A DNA stretch of 64,000 bases, taken from positions 715,001 through 779,000 of the forward strand of contig JAKOGI010000183.1 of NCBI GenBank assembly GCA_029747015.1. Direction: 5' to 3'. Below are positions 55,951-64,000 of the stretch, one piece after another (the stretch's first letter is position 1; every line of letters begins with the position of its first letter). Made by a program: the position numbers and the translations under genes. Source of the stretch: Carnegiea gigantea. Its lineage: Eukaryota > Streptophyta > Magnoliopsida > Caryophyllales > Cactaceae. The notes beneath the pieces were generated by a model, which was given only the letters and a program-made list of their open reading frames with translations, did no database searches and was not told the DNA's origin.

Positions 55951-56623
55951 TTTGGGACTTTGAACAAATGTTAATGTTTGGTTGAATGTAATGTAATTAA
56001 TGTTGAATGCAATTGTAATTACAAAGTATTTGTTTGTAATACTACTTGGTAATCAAACAAGATAATGAAATTCACAGTTATAAACTTGTTTCATTACAAA
56101 GTTATTTACATTTAACCAAACATTACATAATGAGGTAATGAACAACTCTTGACATTTGAACAAACACTAAGAGGTAGAAAGTACTGATGAACGGCTTGCC
56201 GATTGCCAATATGACTACAACATTTACACCAAAAAGACAAAAATGGAGGCAGCGAACAAATTCTAACAATGTTAAGTCACTTTTTCGTTTTTATACAGAC
56301 TCACTTAATTGAAACATTATTTTTCATTAGAATTTGTAGTGAACCAATTTTGACATCCTTCATAATTGCAATGGCAACAGTCACAGCGTTCACCAGTGAT
56401 CGGTAAACCTGATCATTGGCGGTAAGGGAAACTCATGATGGGAGTCAACCACTGCATCCAAAAACAGCCGCTTCAAGACTTAACAGTGACCAATGAGCTC
56501 GATGCGATTGCTCTGGTTCCATTTTTTTTTTTTTCCGCAACTGACCACAACGTAACAAACCCAGATTTTGCCCAACTTTTTGCAAATGCGCAATTTTCCA
56601 ACGGCGCTCAATGAAAATCCTAA
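55951..56623. other. AT-rich repeat-like sequence
   Basis: Contains TGTAATTACAAAG / GTAATGAAACA-like inverted motifs (about 55960-56140) of MITE type with no clear ends, then unremarkable AT-rich DNA. No gene. Confidence 0.4.
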
Positions 56624-57020
56624 GGCTCCGTTTGATCCTCAGAAAATTTGATAAAAAAAAGTTGAAGGAAAAAAAAATTGTAAAGGAAAAAAAGTAGAAA
56701 AAAAATGAGCTTTTTTCTCTTACTTCGATTGAGAAAAAAATACAAGTATTTGGATGAAAATTTTGAATGTTGATGAACTACTTGAATCTTGTTGATGTCA
56801 TCTAAGCAATGCGATGTTGGAGGAGGTTGAGAATTTTCCTCAAACTTTTCTCACAATTTTATGAGGAAAATTTTATCACTTGTTTCTAACAATTTGTCCA
56901 CCCAACTTTCCTCCATATTTTTTTTTGCTTTGTGATTTTCTCTAAACCAAACACAAGAAAAAAAGCAACATTTTCAAATTTTTTTCTTTCTATCAAATTT
57001 TCCAAGGTCCAAATGGAGCA
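56624..57020. mobile_element. MITE with ~29-bp inverted ends, 397 bp, TAA flanks
   Basis: The left end GGCTCCGTTTGATCCTCAGA... through AAAATTTGAT is inverted at the right end (ATCAAATTTTCCAAGGTCCA then AATGGAGCA). TAA occurs immediately outside both ends (56621-56623 and 57021-57023), fitting a 3-bp duplication. The interior is A/T-rich with smaller inverted repeats. Confidence 0.7.
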
Positions 57021-57420
57021 TAAGAGAATGGGACCAAAAAAGGGCAGGGACAATCCTATCTAGGTTAAATATGAATATTCCCAACAAAGTGTAAATTAGA
57101 GGGAGATGCATTGGGGAGTTGGGGTTCGATTTTGCCCATTGAAACCCTTCTCGATGGGTGGAATTATCTTCGGCGGCGGAGACAGAATCTAAATTCTGGG
57201 ATGTTAAACTATGCTATATAGTGCAACTAATATTCGTCTAATTTTTCAATAGATTGTCCTTCATAATTTTTTGTGACACAACATAACCATAATGTTGCAC
57301 TAAACCTACAAGAGATCCCAAATTTATCAAATTCCATCTTCAAGCTCCCAAATTCGATTTTATTCACAAGTTTATAAAAAATTAACTCCTATTTGACTAC
57401 TTCCAAAATGGTATCAACAT

Positions 57421-57572
57421 AATTGTTAGGCACAAATTTGACTAGGTTCACTAAATTAGATACAATAGTTTACAAATGATAATTATAAATTAACATAATT
57501 GTTAGTCACAAATTTGGCTACAATCGCTAAAGTAGATACAATGGTTTGCAAACAATAATTATAAATTAAAAA
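57421..57572. repeat. Imperfect 76-bp tandem repeat, two copies
   Basis: Units starting AATTGTTAG at 57421 and 57497 share CACAAATTTG, a central AGATACAAT and the end ATAATTATAAATTAA, with scattered substitutions. Non-coding. Confidence 0.75.
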
Positions 57573-57801
57573 AATAATTTTGACCTTGATTTCGTCTCTG
57601 GAGATAAAACTCTTTATACTATTCTCTTTCTAAGTTAACGTCGACACAATAATAAAAACATTATGTATCTTCATTTTAGAAAAGTCATACAATTGTCATT
57701 ACCAAGGCTCGAACATACGACCAACCCAATATGAGCAAAATACAAACACCTCACACCAGGCAAGCATTGCACACTTGTTGCCATACAACCAAACTAGACT
57801 A

Positions 57802-60126
57802 AAGGGGATATTTTTGTCAATGAATTGAAAGTACTAACCTCAAAAGAATCAAAGACTGAAAACACCCACTGTTATTTACAAAGCTGGCCAGATAGGAAGG
57901 CATGCCAGATTACAAACTTCCCACATCCTTATCCTCAGCTAGCTGCATTGCATAAAGAGATGATCAGGTACAAGAGGAAAGATGGGGTGCAACTTACTGC
58001 TACATTAATTATGTCTGCTACAAGGGTATGATACCTCAAAAGATGGACCTCATCCATGTCTGATCTGGCCTTATCCTGGAGAATTCAAAGGCATAGATGC
58101 TGCTGGGCAAGTACGTCATTCTCCCAATGAGTTTGGTCGCATAGGTCCTGCGTCTTCCCTTCTTTGGTTGGCAAGAAGGTATACATGCCGTTGTCTCTTC
58201 ACCTAGGTTTTGTTTCATGCTTGTGGGTTACGCAATATTTGCTTGCTTCTAGCTTCTTCATTAGTTTAACACAATAGGCCAGGTTATGTCTGTTTTTGCA
58301 TCAACAGGTTTGCTATTTTGTTTGAATCGCCATTCCTATCATTGGCGAGGGTGATGAAGAGCCAAATGATAGGTACTGCCACTTGCACTCATGACTCATG
58401 TTCTTTGCAGTTCCTGATTGTAGCAATCGTTTCCTTCCAAACATGCCGTCCTGATTATTTGGCATTGATGACTCAATTGGGTAATGAAGTACATTAAGAG
58501 GGATTTATACCTTGAGAAGAATTAAAAATGAATTTTCAGTTACAAGGAAATGGAGTAAGGGACGAACGGTCAAACCATGGATGCATGGCATGGTACAACC
58601 ACGCTGGATGCCTGGAAACTGGTCACCAGGTTTAGCAGAATATAGGCCAGGTTCCCAAATTCCTTGCGCTGAATTCATGAAGATAAAGTTGTTGATTTAT
58701 TTACTTCGTCTATGTAAATTCAAAATATCAAATATACTGTGAAATGAACAGAGAGTATTACCTCCCAAACTGAACTATGTGAATCGACCTCCCTTCATGC
58801 TTTAGTCCCAGAAGTAGCAGGCAAAGAGTACTACCTCCCAAATTGAACTATGTGAATCCACTCCCTTCATGCTGTATTCCCAGTTGCAGCAGGCAGCATC
58901 ATGTGGTATCATTCCCAAATGCCATGCTGAATTATGTTGCGCCATTAAAGAATAGGTTGACCTTAGCCTAGCGCAGTCACTAACGTTTAAAGCTGAAATA
59001 GGAAAAGAGATGCTGAAATTAGTCTCTTTAGTTATTATTTGAACTCTTCTTTTCTAACCTGTTTTGGTTCATCAATCTCTTTTTACTAGGTATGTGGAGC
59101 AACTTATTGCCAGTGCTGAGGCTGCCATGGCAGAAGTCATCTGACGAGGGGCAAGCTGGTTTCTTGATTTGATTACCGTGTGATGTGTATTATGTAAGAG
59201 GAGCATAATATTGCTGACATAGACATGATGTTTTGGTTGTGATGCATGTGCTCATGGGCTATATAACTCTCCAGGTTGCCCATCCAAATAAGATAGCTAT
59301 CGGAGGCCACTTGTATGGAGCATTCATGACTGCAAACCTACTGGCACACGCTCCTCATCTTTTCTGCTGTGATTTGCTCAATACGGCGCTTATAATAGAA
59401 CTCTTACACCATTTGGATTCCAGATAGCATAGTTTGTGGAAGTGCTTAATCTTCATTAAAGAATGATTTGTTTCCTGCAGTGCCATGTTAGCGTCCATGT
59501 TTTCTCCACTGCAATGAAATTCTGATTGATTTTTTGACATTAGTTTCTTGTTTAGAGTGAGGATCGCACACTATGGGAGGCCACAAACACTTAAGTGGAA
59601 ATGAGTCCTTTTATGGCAGCCAATAAGATTAAGAAGCCTATTTTGCTCATCCATGGAGAAGAAGACAACAATCCAAGAACATTAACAGTGCAGGTGAATA
59701 CCTATTCGTTGTTGTCTTTTTTGTTCAGAGACAAGTACAGAATAAACATTACAGACAGTTCCTAGATTGAAATCTTCTTGGTGACTTTTCTCATGCCTTC
59801 AGACTATTGATGTTTTCGCTTGTGGGTTTTATTACGTGTTAATGTTGCTGTCAAAACGTTTCTCTAATTCCCTGGGCTGATTGTCGCTTGGTGATTCTTC
59901 CTTATGAGAGCCATAGCTATTCAGCAAGGGAGAGCATCATGCACATTCTTTGGGAGACAGATAGGTGGCTTTAAAAGTATTGTGCTCCAAACACATCTGA
60001 ACTAAGCACTGAGGCTGACCATGTTAAGAAACAAGATAGTGAAAAATTTCTGCCTCTGGTGGTGGTGTTGCTGAGGTGGAAGAACTAGAGCATGGAGTAT
60101 ACTCTCCGTGGCGATCATTGTTATGG
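57802..60126 (+). pseudogene. Decayed partial copy of the glutamyl endopeptidase gene
   Basis: Matches CGEP from within exon 9 (the GDIFVN region, 52246 in the parent) to the end, with the introns retained, so it arose by DNA duplication and not by retrocopying. Defects visible: a frame break after DGVQLTATL (about 58010); in-frame TGA at 59142-59144 where the parent has CGA-rich VIRRG; the nucleophile motif GGHSYG reads GGHLYG (Ser to Leu, codon 59311-59313); TAA at 59592-59594 in place of Tyr of NTYVEM; loss of sequence at the start of the last exon (near 59870). The EEDNNP and ESHSYSARESIMH segments remain. There is no promoter or 5' half; it is a dead fragment. Confidence 0.9.
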
Positions 60127-62085
60127 TAAATTGCTTCTTCTGATAAGAACTTGCCTTTCATGAATAATCTTTATATGCCATCCATAGTTTACATTTATTC
60201 TATGAAGGTGCTTCAGAGTTAGGACATCTTTCTTTTGCTGGTTAAGCATGAAGATATTCCCCCCTCCTCTCTGCCCCTTGAGGTTTCGGAGAGCTTATAA
60301 CTTCCCTTTCATCTAGTCATTAGCGAGGAATATGCTCCATCGTTTTATGGTTTTCATCTAGATATCTCATCTACAGTCATCAAAGTAGTAAAAATGCTTT
60401 TTGGTGGGTTGTGTCTAAACATTTTTACCTGTAATCAAAGTAGTCATCAAAGTAGTAAAAATCCTTTTATGGTTGTGTTCTTCCCTTTCCTGTACCTGAT
60501 CTCTACCAACGTGGTATTAGGGCATCCCGTTCTCCACGAAAAATGTTCCATCTTTTTACGGTTTTCATCAAGATATCTCATATGTTAGGTTGCTTGTAAT
60601 TTAATGGAAGTGTAGCGCAATCGACTATGCAATGTGATTGATTATGTGATGTAATGAAAAAGTAATTATACTTCCATGTCTGGAGGGTGATGCAATTACT
60701 AATGTAATAAGTTTATCATATGCCATGAATGCGAAGAGAGAAAGAGATAGAAGGGAAAGAAGAAAGACGGGGAAAAATATGAGTGAGAGAACAGAGGACC
60801 AGAGAGGAGAAGAGGGAAAGAGGAGAGAGGGAAGGGAGGGGGGGAGGGGAGCGAAGAGAGGGGGAAGAGAGAATGCATGTGTTTAAGAGAGCGAGAAGGA
60901 AAGAGTATCAGTGTATGTGGGGAGGGGGAAGAGAGACGAATGGGGCAAAAAAGAGGGGCTGAGGAGGGAAGAGTATTAGTACACGTTCTTTTCGTTACTG
61001 TCATCAAAATTCACAGGTTGTTGGATGCAATCACAATTGCACAAGTGGAGGTAATCTTCTTTATAATACAGTAAAATCATGATTACAAGATTCGTATGTG
61101 ACCAAACATGGTAATGCAAATACCACTACTATGGTGATTACATTTGAATCAACAGGCCAGTAGAGGCCAACTAAACTCCAGATGTAGGAGGATATTGGTG
61201 TCAAACCTTTGTAAGTAAGATGGCTATGTAACTGTCAATAAGGCACTGCCAATAACCAACTACTCTGCATAAGTTTGCTGGGCGGCTGCGGTATGAACAT
61301 GGTATTAAGCATGTACTGTTCAATATTTTATATAAGTTGCTGGCTAGGATATGAATATGGTATTAAGCATGAGTGACTGCATGATTGGTTTTCTAAAGGA
61401 AGACAAGGGTTCGGTTCTTTCTAAACTGTGTGCTAATTATGAAACAGCATACTCTACTTACATGTTAGAAAAGTAGTGTCTTTGTGTAGAGGTAACGTTT
61501 AAGGGGGTATGCCGCGTGCCTATACCCCCCCCCTCCTGGGAGAAAATGTCTTATGCTTTAAATGCAGAACCTGCTGTTGGAAAATGGTCCAGTTGCCATC
61601 ACACTGATGATTTTCCTTTGTTTGGTTACGAATATGGCAGAATGATAATCAATCTGATGATAAACATGTTGGTCTTGGAGCACGGCTGCTCATTCATGAA
61701 GGAGAAAACGATGTTGGTGGCACTACCTGTGTAGCTGTAACGAAAGGTGAATCATCATTTTGGCATACTGACATGCTGCTTTTAAAGGCATTTTCAGCTG
61801 TGCCATCTTTATGGAACATGTTCACAACACTCGACTCTAATCAGCATTGCCTTGGTTTGTGATTAAAGATCATTCTCTTGGGGTCATCAGGAGGACGACA
61901 AAGTTCTGACATGGTGCTGGGATTCTGATTATCTTTGCTCATCTGAACAGTGGAAATTGAAAAGGATTGTACTTTGTGATTTATTCTTTGAGGAGATTAT
62001 CGCTTGCATGGACTGACATGTTTCTCCCCTAGAGTGTATGTAAAACGGCTGGTATGGCACTTTGTGAACATCATTCTCTTTGTTA
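60127..62085 (+). repeat. Duplicated CGEP 3' flank with a GA-rich insertion
   Basis: Parallels 54548-55715. Within it, about 60590-61190 has no counterpart in the parent block and so is an insertion or a region of rapid change. It includes a nearly uninterrupted purine tract (about 60733-60985: GA, GGA and GGGA strings) flanked by ATTACA/TGTAAT-type AT-rich sequence. Similarity to the parent ends near 62085. Confidence 0.7.
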
Positions 62086-62699
62086 GTAAAGCACAATTAC
62101 ATTCATGCAATAATAAAACCCAACCCATGAATAAATATATCGATCTTCATAGCCTGTTCTGTAACTATTTAAAAGCACAATTGTTAGACGATCGGTAGTT
62201 GCAATTAATCAGAAAACATATTTTTTGGTTCAGGGTAATACAAAACTCCCACTGAACTCTCACTGACGAACGAGACTTCCAAACAAAGATCAAGAGTTGA
62301 AAGTAGTGAGAATAGCTCTTCAATTGCCTACCAGATTTTCCAATGACAAGTTCAGGAGGTATGAGAGTTAGACAAGAAGTTCGATTTAGCTGTTATTTGT
62401 TACAAGTAACGAAAAATAATAGGTAACTAAAAGAACTACAGGAAGCTTGTCTAAGCAAGTAAGAAGGCGATAGCGTTAAAGGTTTGTTTGTCTAAGCAAG
62501 TAAGCAGGCAGCTTAGAAGGATATCAGCATCCATGGGTCAAAATATAGTACATTTATTTGTTGGTTGGGGTTGTTCTTTCTTCAACTTTCTCATTAGCTT
62601 CATCTAAGTGGTCTTTTTGTCAAGTGGCATTGTTATAGGATAAACTTTGAGAAAAAGGAGAAGAGATAACCCAAAGAAAGGAAAGCATAGAGAGAGAAT
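62086..62699. other. Intergenic sequence next to the copia element
   Basis: No gene. Two copies of TTGTCTAAGCAAGTAAG occur near 62447 and 62487. The outer part of the copia terminal repeat may extend into this stretch. Confidence 0.4.
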
Positions 62700-62811
62700 C
62701 TGTTGCATTGAGTTATGAGAATCAGTTGGTTAGTTACATAATGACATCCTTTTATACACAAGCTATGTATTCAGCTGTACCAGATGTCGAGGTGGGATAT
62801 ATGGCTTAACA
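62700..62811 (-). mobile_element. Candidate 3' LTR (inner end) of a Ty1/copia element
   Basis: On the minus strand, the polymerase frame stops at 62835 and is followed by a polypurine tract (GCGGGGGGG, complement of 62812-62820). TGTTAAG then begins the LTR at 62811. TATAAAAGG (complement of about 62747-62756) follows as a candidate LTR TATA box. A matching AACA end exists at 62701-62704, giving TGTT...AACA borders, but about 110 bp would be short for a copia LTR. The true outer end may lie further left; the partner LTR is outside the window. Confidence 0.5.
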
Positions 62812-62834
62812 CCCCCCCGCAAGCTGGAATGGGG

Positions 62835-64000
62835 CTAAGTAAGCACCATGCCAAGCTTGGCTGATAGGTGTTTGTGCTGTGAAGAGGGAAGTATCTTGGT
62901 TAGAATATCAGCTAACTGATCAGTAGTGGGCAAGTAACTGAGCTGCAGTAGGCCTTCAAGAACCTTGTCTCGGGTAAAATGACAGTCAATCTCAATGTGC
63001 TTTGTTCTTTCGTGAAAGACGGGGTTCCTTCCAATGTGAATGGCTGATTGATTGTCACAGTGCAGGGTAACTGGCTTAAGGGAGTGAACCCCTAGCTCTT
63101 CAAGTAGTCTAACTAGCCATGTGACTTCTGATGCTGCTTGGGACATAGCTCTATACTCAGCTTCGCTTGAAGGCTTTGACACTGTACTCTGCTTCTTACT
63201 TTTCCAAATGATGAGAGATGATCCTAACATGATTGCATAGCCAGTAACTGACCTTCTAGAGGATGGACAAGAGGCCCAGTCTGAGTCTGAAAAGGCAGTT
63301 AAGCTGAGTTGATCGGATGCTTTGAGGAGGAGACCTTGTCCTGCTGTGCCTTTGACATATCTCAATGTGTGGAGCAGAGCTTGCATATGAGTGGTTGTGG
63401 GGTTTTGCATAAACTGGCTTAGTGTTTGTACTGCAAAGCTGAGATCAGGCCTTGTATTGGAAAGAAAATTAAGTTTCCCCATCAGAATTCTGTAGAATGT
63501 AGGGTCTGCTATAGAGGCACCATCTTCTGCTGTGAGTTTGCAGTTAATTGGCAGGGGTGTTGCTACTGGTTTCATATGAGAGATGTCAATGGCCTGTAGC
63601 AATTCATGTGTGAACTTTTTCTGGCTAAGTACTATGCCTTCTGGGAGGTAGGTAACCTCTATTCCCAAAAAATAGTGTAAAGGACCCAGATCCTTGATTC
63701 CAAAACATTTGTCAAGATGGCTCTTAACATGATCTATTTCAAACTTGTTCGACCCTGTGATCAGAATGTCATCCACATATAATGCAACTATGGTGATATC
63801 AGTGTTGGATTTGTTTAAAAACAGAGAATAGTCATTTTTGGATTGTTGATAGCCTAAGCCAATGAGAGTGGTGCTGAGCTTATGAAACCATTGTCTGCTG
63901 GCTTGTTTAAGCCCATATAGGGATTTTCTTAGCCTGCACATTTTGTTGGTGGGATTAGGAATCCCTTTGGGAACTGCCATGTAGACTTCTTCATCTAATT
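62835..64000 (-). CDS. Ty1/copia retrotransposon polyprotein, RT-RNase H part (5'-partial, open to window edge)
   Basis: Reverse transcriptase and RNase H end of a copia Pol. The frame remains open beyond the Met at 63980 (LDEEVY precedes it), so it is truncated by the window, not by mutation. Motifs in order: CRLRKSLYGLKQASRQWF; YVDDILI with the catalytic DD; GIKDLGPLHYFLGIEV; TRPDLSFAVQTLSQFM; the RNase H segment SDWASCPSSRRSVTGY; KQSTVSKPSSEAEYRAM; HCDNQSAIHIGRNPVFHERT and a normal C-terminus (ILTKILPSSQHKHLSAKLG). No internal stop occurs across about 388 codons, so this is a fairly young copy. Confidence 0.93.
   Translation of the reverse strand, partial: LDEEVYMAVPKGIPNPTNKMCRLRKSLYGLKQASRQWFHKLSTTLIGLGYQQSKNDYSLFLNKSNTDITIVALYVDDILITGSNKFEIDHVKSHLDKCFGIKDLGPLHYFLGIEVTYLPEGIVLSQKKFTHELLQAIDISHMKPVATPLPINCKLTAEDGASIADPTFYRILMGKLNFLSNTRPDLSFAVQTLSQFMQNPTTTHMQALLHTLRYVKGTAGQGLLLKASDQLSLTAFSDSDWASCPSSRRSVTGYAIMLGSSLIIWKSKKQSTVSKPSSEAEYRAMSQAASEVTWLVRLLEELGVHSLKPVTLHCDNQSAIHIGRNPVFHERTKHIEIDCHFTRDKVLEGLLQLSYLPTTDQLADILTKILPSSQHKHLSAKLGMVLT

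Noticed and set aside
60699..61007. A 102-codon Ser/Pro/Phe-rich minus-strand frame
   Set aside because: Product of the purine tract read in reverse; low complexity, no homology.

Overview
The window is nuclear DNA from a flowering plant, most likely a eudicot. The genes are intron-rich with plant-type GT-AG introns, and the set includes plant-specific genes: CP12, a group S1 bZIP with a sucrose-control uORF, and a chloroplast glutamyl endopeptidase. Copia, LINE, TRIM and MITE elements of plant type lie between and inside the genes. I cannot name the species.

Layout. 1-9540 (+): the 3' part of a SAC3B-like gene (SAC3/GANP domain, TREX-2 mRNA export scaffold); its 5' end lies outside the window. 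9541-11140: convergent intergenic space with a MITE-like element and a fold-back repeat. 11141-16902 (-): a complete 15-exon MCM7 (PROLIFERA), whose splice model closes in frame at 721 aa. Two E2F-type sites lie just upstream, and a tRNA-His(GTG) gene sits 172 bp from the ATG. 18084-29952 (-): VPS51 (UNHINGED), a GARP/EARP tethering subunit. Its 3-kb first intron carries a LINE fragment and a TRIM with both terminal repeats. 30-38.5 kb: gene-poor, repeat-rich DNA with a Harbinger-like MITE family built from TTCAACC-like units and a decayed LINE (about 33.69-37.07 kb). 38573-39543 (+): a bZIP53-like group S1 transcription factor whose leader of about 0.5 kb has three overlapping uORFs, including the sucrose-control peptide. 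43179-43550 (-): intronless CP12. 46596-54547 (+): a complete 14-exon chloroplast glutamyl endopeptidase (971 aa). About 57.8-62.1 kb: a decayed partial tandem copy of that gene and its 3' flank. 62.7-64 kb (-): the 3' end of a Ty1/copia element that runs off the window.

How the genes relate. MCM7 is a replication helicase subunit with a classic S-phase promoter. SAC3B and VPS51 are housekeeping components of mRNA export and retrograde trafficking. The bZIP (sugar/energy signalling), CP12 (Calvin-cycle regulation) and CGEP (chloroplast protease) all bear on carbon metabolism or the chloroplast. Their adjacency also appears to be an old linkage that Arabidopsis has split between two duplicated segments. 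I see no evidence of a wholly new biological system. The most interesting items are the interlocked uORF chain, the ancestral bZIP-CP12-CGEP block, the tRNA/E2F arrangement at MCM7, and the protease copy that has lost its catalytic serine.
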